Assembly: GCF_014638845.1 (NCBI RefSeq)
Contig: NZ_BMFP01000003.1
Coordinates: forward strand, 434,001 to 498,000
DNA from: Pontibacter amylolyticus
Lineage (GTDB): Bacteria; Bacteroidota; Bacteroidia; Cytophagales; Hymenobacteraceae
Direction of reading: 5' to 3'
Length of the DNA stretch: 64,000 nucleotides
The notes under the pieces were generated by a model, which did no database searches, was not told the DNA's origin, and saw only the letters and a list, made by a program, of their open reading frames with translations. The translations under genes and the position numbers were made by a program. This document shows positions 1-8,202 of the stretch, one piece after another; the first letter of the stretch is position 1; each line of letters starts with the position of its first letter.

Positions 1-2560
1 TGTTGCCGTTGCCGGCCTGGTCTTCCACTTTACCAGCGGCCAGTTGCAGGCTAACTTCCCCGTCTTTCTCGGGCGTCAACACAACAGTATAGGTCGTGTT
101 GTCGGTTTTCTGCAGGTTGCTCAGTTTGCCATTGGTCGCGCTGAAGGAGGCCAGGGCAAGGCCGGACACAGGCTCGCTGAACGTGACCGTGACAGGTATA
201 GCGGCATTCGTCAATTCACCCGCCGTGGTGGCCAGCATAACGGTTGGCGGGGCCATGTCATAGAGGCGCTTCAACTCGGCAGAGGCTTCGTTGCCATTGT
301 CGGCTTCGTCGGTTGCCTTGTTCTCCGACAGACGCACCACTACTTCTCCGTCGGATGACAGGTTGATGGTGGCCGTATACACCGTGGCGCTCTCAGCCTT
401 CAGGTTGCCTGCCGTCCCGTTCTGCACACTGATATCAGCTGCCGCAAAGCCTGTCACGGCCTCATCAAAAGTGAATTTCACCGTAAACGGTGCTTTCACG
501 AGCTGCGGGGCATCAGAACTCAATGTCACTTTCGGGCGCTTCAGGTCGTAGGCGATCTCCAGTTTATTAGAGGCTGTGTTGGCGTTGCCCGCCATGTCGG
601 TCGCTTTGTCGGCGGCTAGAATGATGGTTACTGTACCCTGTCCGTTGGCAGGTGGGGTGATGGTGGCGGTGTAGGTGGACTTGTCTACTTCTTTCAGATC
701 GCTCAGGGTTGCGCCCGTCACAGCAATGTCGGCGGCAGCAAGTCCGTATACCTCTTCCGTGAACTTGAGCTGGACAGGGAAAGCTTTGGTCACCGGCGCT
801 TTTGCATCAGAACTAATAGTAACATCCGGACGGGTCAGGTCGATGGTGACGGTAAAGGTGCTGCTGACCTTGCTCTCGTTGCCCGCAATATCAGTTGCGA
901 CAGCGGTGAAACGGTAAACACCCGCGGGCAGGACAGTGCCTTCGTGATTGAAAATCCAGTCGCCGCTGTCGTTTGCTTTTACTTTGCCCAACACGCCACG
1001 TTCGGCTTCGCTCACGGTCACCTCTACCCCATTCTGCGCCTTGCCAGCCAGACGGATGGTGTTGTCAGAAGTCACACGATCATTGTTAACCGGCCCCCGG
1101 TCTTCGGTTACAGCTGTGAAAGTAGGCGGTGTGGGAGGCTCTGTGATGATGGTCCAGGTATAGGTGGCCGGTGTGGCGTCTTTTCGCCCGCCCGCATCCA
1201 CAGCCCGCACCGATAAAGTATAGCGCCCGTCGGCCAGGTTGCTCAAGGTATACGGATTGCTGACAGCTTCATAAGCCCCTCCGTTCAGGCTCACTTCAAA
1301 GTATACAGGGCTTTTATTGCTGGCAAATTCAAAGGTGGCCGACTTCTCTTTGGAGATTTCGGTCGGTTTCCTGGTGATGGTGGTTTCCGGGTTGCTGGCG
1401 GTAATACTGGCTGGCTTCAGGAGCGGGTTCAGGACCTTAAACCACTGGTTGGCCATTTTCTGATAGCCGGATGGTGCCGGGTGCAAGCTGTCGTCCATGT
1501 CTCCGCCATTGCCTGCCAATTTGTAGATGATGCCGGCCGCTTTTTCCATGTCCACCACAATCAGCCGGTCACTTTTAGTTTTGATGCGGTTCTCAGCCAT
1601 GGCTGCCACTTTCGCATTGAAACGCGAGGTATACTCCACCGCCGCCGGGTCATTTTCCTGCGGAACACGGTTGATGATGAGCCCCAGCAGGACGGTTACC
1701 TCTTTGTTGGCTCTGGCTTCATAGGCATCCACTTCGTCGAGTATGGCGGCCATCTCCGCAATGGCCTGCTCGTCGTCGGTGACGCCCCACTGGCCGCCGT
1801 TGGTGCCCAGGTGCAGGAGCACGACATCCGGGTTAAAGCGGTCGAGGTATAGGCCACTGCCACCTGAAGTCACCAGCTCGTTTGCCTGATTGCGGTAACT
1901 GCCGGTGCGCAGCAGACTCAAAATGTCGCCGGTGCGGGATCCCGAAAAACCTGCGTGCTGATCGTTTGCCAGCGTGGCACTACCCGAGCGCTCACTGCCC
2001 ACATAGGTGAACTTGGCATTAACCCCCATCAGCAGGTCGTAGAGCTGCTTGCGGTAAGCGATGCGCTGCGCGTCTGGTCGGGTGTCACTGAATTTGGTGC
2101 CGTGGGTGTTGGAATCGCCAAGCGGCATGATGTTGAAGGTCTTGTTCTGCGCATGCGTTGTGGCGTTCACCGTACTACTCCAGGGCGAGTCACCGGAGCT
2201 CGTCACGGCTTTCACGCGGTAGTAATATCGTTCATCGTAGCCCAGACCGGTATCGCGGTAGGTATAGATCGTTTTGCCGCTGGTGGCGGCAACGGTGGCG
2301 TGCGCCTGAAAGCCGTTGTTTGCAAACAGCGAACGCTCCACCACATACTGGGTGGCACCTGTTACGGCATTCCACTGAAGGGTGATGGCACCTACTAAGG
2401 AGGGCTGCGCTTTAACTGAGGCGGGTGCAGAAGCAAAAAAGGCATAAGTAGACGAAGCGGCCGTGCTTCTGAACCCTGAAAATGCCACTACTAAAAAGAA
2501 TACTATAAAAACTGTCAGTCTGGTTTGTTCTCTGTAGACGAACGAGTAGATTTTATTCAT
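1..2560 (-). CDS. Secreted SGNH/GDSL-type esterase with fibronectin III and Ig-like repeats (3' end beyond window)
   Basis: Read on the minus strand from ATG at 2560; the frame stays open for 853 codons to the window edge, so the C-terminus is missing. An N-terminal hydrophobic segment (about residues 14-30) looks like a signal peptide. A fibronectin III-like domain follows (about 45-135), then an SGNH hydrolase domain: block I GDSNTHG with nucleophile Ser150, block III GTN near 252, and block V DSLH with Asp357 and His360. After about residue 385 there are Ig-like modules, the last three being about 95-residue bacterial Ig-like repeats starting near 'RPDVTISSDA', 'RPKVTLSSDA' and 'PPTVMLATTA'. 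Such proteins are usually exported carbohydrate esterases or acyl hydrolases; the Ig repeats suggest cell-surface or substrate binding. The substrate cannot be told. A C-terminal sorting signal, if any, lies outside the window. Confidence 0.88.
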   Translation of the reverse strand, partial: MNKIYSFVYREQTRLTVFIVFFLVVAFSGFRSTAASSTYAFFASAPASVKAQPSLVGAITLQWNAVTGATQYVVERSLFANNGFQAHATVAATSGKTIYTYRDTGLGYDERYYYRVKAVTSSGDSPWSSTVNATTHAQNKTFNIMPLGDSNTHGTKFSDTRPDAQRIAYRKQLYDLLMGVNAKFTYVGSERSGSATLANDQHAGFSGSRTGDILSLLRTGSYRNQANELVTSGGSGLYLDRFNPDVVLLHLGTNGGQWGVTDDEQAIAEMAAILDEVDAYEARANKEVTVLLGLIINRVPQENDPAAVEYTSRFNAKVAAMAENRIKTKSDRLIVVDMEKAAGIIYKLAGNGGDMDDSLHPAPSGYQKMANQWFKVLNPLLKPASITASNPETTITRKPTEISKEKSATFEFASNKSPVYFEVSLNGGAYEAVSNPYTLSNLADGRYTLSVRAVDAGGRKDATPATYTWTIITEPPTPPTFTAVTEDRGPVNNDRVTSDNTIRLAGKAQNGVEVTVSEAERGVLGKVKANDSGDWIFNHEGTVLPAGVYRFTAVATDIAGNESKVSSTFTVTIDLTRPDVTISSDAKAPVTKAFPVQLKFTEEVYGLAAADIAVTGATLSDLKEVDKSTYTATITPPANGQGTVTIILAADKATDMAGNANTASNKLEIAYDLKRPKVTLSSDAPQLVKAPFTVKFTFDEAVTGFAAADISVQNGTAGNLKAESATVYTATINLSSDGEVVVRLSENKATDEADNGNEASAELKRLYDMAPPTVMLATTAGELTNAAIPVTVTFSEPVSGLALASFSATNGKLSNLQKTDNTTYTVVLTPEKDGEVSLQLAAGKVEDQAGNGN

Positions 2561-2792
2561 ACAAACTTAATGAATCGAATGAAAACACCCTGCTAAGCTA
2601 ATGTTATGGAGGTTCAGAGGGCTAAACGAAAATTGCCTGTAGGGGTTGAGTAATTGGACAAGAATATATAGTAATGCTGGCCTTCACCCTCCTTTTAAAC
2701 TTAGTGCAGCCCACCTCCTTTGGCATTGATTTTTGGACTAGTTGGTGACTGTTACGAAGATGTTGGATGAAAAAATTATAACTTGGTGCAGC

Positions 2793-3671
2793 ATGGAACA
2801 CAGGAAGGTACATCTGGTGCTTGGAAGCGGCGGCGCGCGCGGATTGGCACACATCGGCGTCATCGAGGTGCTGGAGGAGAACGGCTTTGAGATCGCCAGC
2901 GTCATCGGCTGCTCAATGGGAGCCGTGGTAGGCGGTCTGTACGCTGCGGGGTATAACCAGGCTTACAAAGAATGGGTGCTCACCCTGACCAGAAGTGCTG
3001 TCTTCAACCTGCTCGACTTCACCTTTACAAGGCAGGGCTTTCTCAAAGGCGAAAAAGTATTCAACCTGCTGCGTGAGGTGACAGGCCCTCAGGAAATAGA
3101 AAACCTGAAGGTTCCCTTTACAGCCGTGGCCACCGATATGCTCCGAAATGAGGAAGTCAATTACACCTCCGGTGACCTGTATAAAGCCCTGCGTGCCTCC
3201 ATTGCTATACCTGGCGTATTTACGCCCGTGCTTGAAAACGGACAGTTTCTGGTGGATGGCGGTGTGCTTAACCCACTCCCCCTCAACCTGGTGCGTAAAA
3301 AGGAGAACGACCTGGTGGTGGCGGTCAATCTGAACGGCCCGGCTACCGAAGACAGGCCGATGCTCAAAGTGAACGAGCGTCCGGAGGCTGTGTCGGCCCT
3401 CTGGAAATGGATGCACCTGACCGGCCAGGACACCCAAAACGCTTCCGGTGACTTCTCGCCACTCTCGGATTACTCTTTAAGAAAGCTGCTGTTGCTGGCC
3501 TACCAAATGACACAGGACCGCCTGACCAGTTTGATGCTACAGGTACACCCGCCCGATGTGCTGGTGGAAATACCGGTGAACTCCTGCTCTATTTTCGAAT
3601 TCTACAAAGCCAAAAGCCAGATCGAGCTGGGCCGTGAAATCTGCCGGAAGGCCTTGCTTAGCTATACTTGA
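2793..3671 (+). CDS. Patatin-like phospholipase family protein
   Basis: Predicted cytoplasmic acyl hydrolase of the patatin/RssA type. With the start at 2793 the protein has 292 residues and shows the oxyanion-hole motif GSGGARG (11-17), the nucleophile elbow GCSMG with Ser41, and the DGG motif with catalytic Asp155, so the Ser-Asp dyad is complete. An in-frame ATG at 2742 would add 17 residues (through 'KIITWCS') with no family resemblance; 2793 is preferred because patatins normally begin a few residues before the glycine-rich motif. No signal peptide. It is a single gene between two minus-strand units. Family members hydrolyse phospholipids or other acyl esters; the physiological substrate is unknown. 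Confidence 0.9.
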   Translation: MEHRKVHLVLGSGGARGLAHIGVIEVLEENGFEIASVIGCSMGAVVGGLYAAGYNQAYKEWVLTLTRSAVFNLLDFTFTRQGFLKGEKVFNLLREVTGPQEIENLKVPFTAVATDMLRNEEVNYTSGDLYKALRASIAIPGVFTPVLENGQFLVDGGVLNPLPLNLVRKKENDLVVAVNLNGPATEDRPMLKVNERPEAVSALWKWMHLTGQDTQNASGDFSPLSDYSLRKLLLLAYQMTQDRLTSLMLQVHPPDVLVEIPVNSCSIFEFYKAKSQIELGREICRKALLSYT

Positions 3672-3718
3672 AAATTGCCTGACAGGCAAAAGGCCTCACG
3701 CTTCGATACGCAAGCAGT

Positions 3719-5350
3719 TTAGTAATACACCATCCAGACTCCCACCTGCCTGCTATGGAGCAACTGACTTCTCAGCCAGTTCCGGTTGGCTGGCAATTCC
3801 CTTTTAGATACAAGAACAGCCTGGCTGTTCAGCAATTCCCGAAGCCTGGTGGAGTCCTGCCTGTCCTGAATACGGAGCAGATGATTGCGCCAGGCATTGC
3901 CTGTTTCAAACTGTGTTTCGCGTTTAAGGCTGTGGTGTTGATCGCTCACCGATACGATGTCCTTGTTTAAGGCAAATGCCAGGGAGGGCAGCAGACGGTC
4001 ATAGACGACGATGGTTCGCCCCTGCAGATTCTCCTCCCTGATCAGATTGGCCACCGCTCTACTGGAGTTCATCTGCACCGCATTGGCACCCAGGATGTGC
4101 GTCGATAAAGGAATCAGAAATATGGTGAAGGCAAGCACAGCAGCCACTACTTGTTGTATACTTTGCCTCATGTACCGCCAAAGCAAGTATAACACCCCCA
4201 GCATCAGCACAGCAAATAGAACCAGAGGCAAGGGGACGGTGTAGCCCAGCGGCAGGAACCGGAGCAGGACCAGGCCAAGGACAACCAGGCCCAGGTATAC
4301 GAAGGTGATTCTGGAGATAATCCGTAGCTCGTTTGCGGTCAGCTGGTAAAGCAACCAGGAAATCAGCAGGGCTATACCTGCCAGCATCGGCAGGACGTAC
4401 AGGATCAGCTTGGAACTTGAGAATGAGAAAAAAAGAAGCGGCACGAGTAGCCAGAGCACAAAAAGCCGCTTCTGTTCCGGCACTAATTTTCGAAGTGCAG
4501 GTAAATGAAGCAGCAGCATGGCCGACCAGGGCAGGCTCAGAACAGGTATAAAGGCCAGGTAAAACCACCACGGTTGGGACCGCCCAAAGGTTTCCGGACT
4601 GGTATAGCGCTTCACGATGTGGTTGAGCAGGAAGTAATCGACAAACTGCCTGTTTTGCCACATCAGGTACACATACCAGGAGGCGCTTAAGATCAGAAAA
4701 AGCGAGAGGCCTACCAAGTGATGCATGAGACTGGGACGAGCGTTTGCTCCTTTTACCCTATAACCTAGCACGACGAGCACAGGAAAGATCAGGCCCACCG
4801 GGCCTTTGGTCAGAAATGCGAGGGCCAGTGCCAGGTAGAACAGGTATAGCCAGGACGGCTTTTTGCTTGGTTTATACTTCATCCAGGCCCAAATGGCCAG
4901 CAATTCGAACGTAGCCAGAAATGAGTCCGTCGTCAGGTTGCGGGCAGCGATCAGAACGGCAGGCAAGGTCACGTAAATGACCAGTGCGGTGAATGCTATT
5001 TTGCGTGACTGAAATAGCTCCCGCGCGATGCGGTATACCAGCAAGGCCTGCGCAAGCAAAGAGATTTGCAGGAAAAAACGCACCCCGAATTCATTCACAC
5101 CGAACAGGCCCATACCTGCGGCAGAAATCATATAAGTGATGGGGGGCTTGTGAAAGTGCTGGATTCCGAGCAGGTGGGGGTACAACCAGTCACCACTCAG
5201 CAGCATTTCCCGGCTGATCTCGGCGTACCGGGCTTCGCTGGTTTCCACCAAACCCCAGCCGCCCAGGTTATAGAGCAGGACCAGCAACAACAAAAAAAGC
5301 AATGCTGCCACAAGGGTATGGTGGCGCAGACCCGCAAAAGCTCGCTTCAT
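3719..5350 (-). CDS. Family 39 (ArnT-like) membrane glycosyltransferase
   Basis: A polytopic inner-membrane protein of 543 residues from ATG 5350. An upstream in-frame TTG at 5356 is less likely. The N-terminal TM segment is followed by a periplasmic loop with ETSEARYAEISREML and HKPP, the signature of GT39/ArnT/PMT-like enzymes that move a sugar from a polyprenyl-phosphate donor to an acceptor on the outer face of the membrane. About ten more TM segments and a soluble C-terminal part (about 430-543) follow. It is the last gene of a minus-strand set (epimerase, GT2, LAB_N, GT39), six bases after the LAB_N stop. By context it is the final transferase using the polyprenyl-phosphate sugar made by the GT2. 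Acceptor (lipid A, protein or glycan) unknown. Confidence 0.85.
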   Translation of the reverse strand: MKRAFAGLRHHTLVAALLFLLLLVLLYNLGGWGLVETSEARYAEISREMLLSGDWLYPHLLGIQHFHKPPITYMISAAGMGLFGVNEFGVRFFLQISLLAQALLVYRIARELFQSRKIAFTALVIYVTLPAVLIAARNLTTDSFLATFELLAIWAWMKYKPSKKPSWLYLFYLALALAFLTKGPVGLIFPVLVVLGYRVKGANARPSLMHHLVGLSLFLILSASWYVYLMWQNRQFVDYFLLNHIVKRYTSPETFGRSQPWWFYLAFIPVLSLPWSAMLLLHLPALRKLVPEQKRLFVLWLLVPLLFFSFSSSKLILYVLPMLAGIALLISWLLYQLTANELRIISRITFVYLGLVVLGLVLLRFLPLGYTVPLPLVLFAVLMLGVLYLLWRYMRQSIQQVVAAVLAFTIFLIPLSTHILGANAVQMNSSRAVANLIREENLQGRTIVVYDRLLPSLAFALNKDIVSVSDQHHSLKRETQFETGNAWRNHLLRIQDRQDSTRLRELLNSQAVLVSKRELPANRNWLRSQLLHSRQVGVWMVYY

Positions 5351-5356
5351 ATCCAA

Positions 5357-6007
5357 TCAGGAAACAGTGCGTTGGCTAGCAGATTGTTTTTGCAGCCCCA
5401 GGTATAGGTTCCGGCTATAGGCCACTACGCCGACCACCTGCCCCAGCAGCAATACCGGATCCAGGCGCAGGACGGCATAGGTCACGATCATCAGACTGCC
5501 GACCAGGCTGATCACCCAGAAACCGTTCGGCAAGATGGATTCCTGGGCAAGTTCTGAGTAATACCACTGGTACACAAAACGCAGCGTGAAGATGACCTGC
5601 CCCGCCCCACCCCAGGCTATGAGCAAACCCGAGACCTTGCTGTGCTCCCAGATATACGTCAGGCTATACGCATCCCCGAAAACCAACCAGACCACTGCCC
5701 CCAACGGGAACAGCACCGCCGGCCACCGCACCGAGCCAGGCAACTCATTCCAAACCCCTTTGAACTGCAGATTGCGCAGGTAGATCAGGTATGAGATCAC
5801 TTGCCCGCCAATGATGACCAGATCCTGGCGGAACATCCCGTAGAGCATCAGCAGGAAAGACGCCAGCAGGCTGAAGGTCCAGAACGAAGTGGGCGACAGC
5901 ACCCTGCCCGCCCGCTCCGATGTGATCCATTGCACCAGTATGCGGGCAGAGAACAGCGCCTGCGCCATCAGTCCCAGACTCAATATGCCTATTTCAGACC
6001 TGCTCAT
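5357..6007 (-). CDS. Tandem LAB_N (lipid A biosynthesis N-terminal) domain membrane protein
   Basis: A 216-residue protein built from two homologous halves of the small membrane domain found at the N-terminus of lipid-A-disaccharide synthases (LAB_N). Each half has the pattern 'F..R..VQW' or 'F..RFVYQW', then a serine/proline-containing 'SFWxxSL' or 'GFWVISL' helix, then 'GQVxxxxxYxRNL' (about residues 10-75 and 125-205). There is no glycosyltransferase domain, so it is not LpxB. It overlaps the GT2 gene by 14 bases and directly precedes the GT39 gene, so the three are almost certainly co-translated. In ArnC-ArnEF-ArnT and GtrB-GtrA-Gtr systems the middle position holds a small-membrane flippase; a similar role is inferred here, not shown. 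Confidence 0.85.
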   Translation of the reverse strand: MSRSEIGILSLGLMAQALFSARILVQWITSERAGRVLSPTSFWTFSLLASFLLMLYGMFRQDLVIIGGQVISYLIYLRNLQFKGVWNELPGSVRWPAVLFPLGAVVWLVFGDAYSLTYIWEHSKVSGLLIAWGGAGQVIFTLRFVYQWYYSELAQESILPNGFWVISLVGSLMIVTYAVLRLDPVLLLGQVVGVVAYSRNLYLGLQKQSASQRTVS

Positions 6008-6770
6008 GCCGCACTGCCGCCTTGTTGATGAATTGCTCAGAGATGGTATACCGGATGTAGCGTTTGCGCATCCAACGGAAGGCGAAGGTATCGTTCAGCG
6101 GACCCCAGAGGCGGTTGAACAGGTGGTATTTGGAAGTGCCTGCGTAGCGTTCAAAATGCTGCACCGGTATCTGCTTTACCTTTCCGCCCTGCAGTTGGAT
6201 AAGCGCAGGCAGGAAGCGATGCATGCCGTCGAAAAAAGGGACGCGTCTGGCAAACACCGCATCCATGATTTTGAGCGGACAACCGGTGTCGACAATCCCA
6301 TCGTTGATCATGCGCCGCCTGAAACCGTTGGCGATCCTGGAGGAGATTTTCTTCACAAACGTATCCTTTCGCTTCATCCGGATGCCGCATATCATCTGGT
6401 GCTCGGGCAGATGCTCGAAGAACAGCAGAAAATCCATTGGCGACGTCTGCAGGTCGGAGTCGATGTAGCCGATGTACGTGCTTTGGCAATGATCTATACC
6501 TGCTTTGATGGCCGTGCTCAGGCCACTGTTACGGCTCAGCGAAATGTAGTTGTACAGATTTTTGCGCCCGCATATCTCCCGGATCATGGACAAGCTGTCG
6601 TCAGTCGACCCATCGTTGATGAACAACACCTCCGCCGGTATCGGGGACTGCGGAAGAAAGGCGTCCACCGCCTCGCTCAACCGCAGGAGGCATTCCGCTT
6701 CGTTAAAGACGGGAACAAGAATCGTGAGGGTAGGTTTTGCAGGCCCCTCATTGTAGTGTTCATTTACCAT
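5994..6770 (-). CDS. Glycosyltransferase family 2 (polyprenyl-phosphate sugar transferase type)
   Basis: A 258-residue GT-A enzyme. 'TILVPVFNEAE' begins the fold, 'INDGSTDDS' binds the nucleotide sugar, and 'YIDSDLQT' supplies the metal-binding acidic motif in place of DxD. The C-terminal part 'VQHFERYAGTSKYHLFNRLWG' resembles ArnC, GtrB and DPM1-like enzymes, which load a sugar onto undecaprenyl- or dolichyl-phosphate. Unlike GtrB it has no two C-terminal TM helices, so it may rely on the co-encoded membrane proteins. It ends 14 bases inside the LAB_N gene. Predicted to act at the cytoplasmic face, supplying lipid-linked sugar for the GT39 transferase; the sugar is unknown, although the epimerase upstream suggests a uronic acid or related sugar. 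Confidence 0.88.
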   Translation of the reverse strand: MVNEHYNEGPAKPTLTILVPVFNEAECLLRLSEAVDAFLPQSPIPAEVLFINDGSTDDSLSMIREICGRKNLYNYISLSRNSGLSTAIKAGIDHCQSTYIGYIDSDLQTSPMDFLLFFEHLPEHQMICGIRMKRKDTFVKKISSRIANGFRRRMINDGIVDTGCPLKIMDAVFARRVPFFDGMHRFLPALIQLQGGKVKQIPVQHFERYAGTSKYHLFNRLWGPLNDTFAFRWMRKRYIRYTISEQFINKAAVRHEQV

Positions 6771-6810
6771 ACCTTGCTTTTTTTAAATCCAGTGAATGCC
6801 CAAACCCTTA

Positions 6811-7875
6811 TCAGGCTGCTTTTTCAACAGGGTGTGCCGTATAGTAGGCTTTAAACCAATCCAGAAACTTCCCTATACCTTCCGCCAGGCTGGTGCGCGG
6901 CCTATACCCGATGGCCGTCACCAGCGACTCCACATCGGCATAGGTTACAGGCACATCGCCCGGCTGCATGGACAGCAGGTCGATACTGGCCTTTTTATGC
7001 AAGCCACGCTCCAGCAGCGCCACCATCTCGAGCAACTGCACGGGCTGGTTATGGCCAATATTGTACAGGCGATAGGGCGCTTCGGGAGCACGCTTCTTGT
7101 TAGCAACCTTTGGTGCGCGTAGCAGCAGTTTCGTTACGGCGGTCACCACATCGTCGATGTAGGTAAAATCGCGCCACATGTTCCCTTGGTTGTAAAGCCG
7201 GATGGTACGTTCCTCGGCAATGCATCTGGCGAATTGCAGGCAGGCCATGTCCGGTCTGCCCCAGGGACCATACACGGTGAAAAAGCGCATGCCCGTGGTT
7301 GGTATACCATACAAATGGGCATAGCTGTGCGCCATTACTTCGTTCGCCTTTTTGGTGGCGGCATAGAAAGAAATCGGCTGGTCTGTCCTATGGCTGGTCG
7401 AAAAGGGGATCTCCAGATTCTGGCCGTAAACCGAACTGGAGGAGGCAAAGAGGAAGTGTTTCACCGGATGTTTCCGGCAAGCTTCCAGCATGTTGGCGAA
7501 TCCTACCAGGTTGCTCTCCACATAAGCCATCGGGTTTTCCAGGCTGTACAGCACCCCGGCCTGCGCGGCCAGGTGTACCACGATGTCAAATGCTTGTTCC
7601 TGAAAGAGCTTCTCAAGGGTCCTTGCATCTGTTAGATCAAGCAGGATAAACTGTCGGGAGGGATTGTCGGAACTGCGGATGCAGGTATTGTACCCGATCC
7701 GGGATCTGTCAAAGCCCTGTTCTTTGAGGCGATCGTATTTCAGGGCCGGATCATAGTAATGATTGATGACATCAAGCCCCACTACCTCAAATTGTGCCTC
7801 CCGCAAAGCCATCACGACATGATGCCCGATGAAGCCTGCACTGCCTGTAACCAAGATTCGTTTTTTCATGCTCAT
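6811..7875 (-). CDS. NAD-dependent sugar-nucleotide epimerase (UDP-glucuronate 4-epimerase-like)
   Basis: An extended short-chain dehydrogenase/reductase of 354 residues. It has the Rossmann motif GSAGFIG near the N-terminus, DLTDARTL and HLAAQAGV in the cofactor site, the catalytic Ser-Ser-Ser/Tyr-x3-Lys set (ASSSSVYG, YAATKKANE), and the substrate motif 'RFFTVYGPWGRPDMA', which is characteristic of UDP-glucuronate 4-epimerases. Start is at 7875 (MSMKKR) or 7869 (MKKR). It is the first gene of the minus-strand glycosylation set, 40 bases before the GT2. Related members are UDP-glucose epimerases or 4,6-dehydratases, but the VYGPWGRPDMA segment favours the uronate enzyme. Confidence 0.88.
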   Translation of the reverse strand: MSMKKRILVTGSAGFIGHHVVMALREAQFEVVGLDVINHYYDPALKYDRLKEQGFDRSRIGYNTCIRSSDNPSRQFILLDLTDARTLEKLFQEQAFDIVVHLAAQAGVLYSLENPMAYVESNLVGFANMLEACRKHPVKHFLFASSSSVYGQNLEIPFSTSHRTDQPISFYAATKKANEVMAHSYAHLYGIPTTGMRFFTVYGPWGRPDMACLQFARCIAEERTIRLYNQGNMWRDFTYIDDVVTAVTKLLLRAPKVANKKRAPEAPYRLYNIGHNQPVQLLEMVALLERGLHKKASIDLLSMQPGDVPVTYADVESLVTAIGYRPRTSLAEGIGKFLDWFKAYYTAHPVEKAA

Positions 7876-8202
7876 AGGTATTCCGAGCTATTTACGATTT
7901 CGAGCTTTACCATCCGTACTTGAAACCTTAAATACGTATAACACTAAAAAACAACAATCAAATACAAATTTTATTTGATTCACGCTTTTGAAAGCTACCC
8001 ACATACACTTGCTACTGCATCATATCCCGGTTCAAAGAACGTTGACTGGGGCCTCTGCCCTGCTTTGGGGTATGGTTCGGGGCCAACACACAGTGAAAGC
8101 GGGAGCGGTTGTCCGTCTTTTGGCCAGGTCGGGCATGGCTATAGGGTTAAACCTGACAGGTATGAAAATGAATAGCGGCATCCTACTGACAGGCCAATAA
8201 GC
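7876..8202. promoter_or_regulatory. Divergent intergenic region with a 9-7-9 inverted repeat at 7956-7980
   Basis: This 327-base gap separates the minus-strand glycosylation operon from the plus-strand metal efflux operon. At 7956-7980 it holds an AT-rich inverted repeat with perfect 9-base arms AATCAAATA and TATTTGATT around a 7-base spacer, suited to a dimeric regulator or promoter-proximal hairpin. Short open frames (for example 7988-8200) have no recognisable features and are not called. Confidence 0.4.

Noticed and set aside
7988..8200. 70-residue open frame before the CzcA-TolC gene
   Set aside because: No signal peptide, domain or codon pattern; treated as leader sequence.
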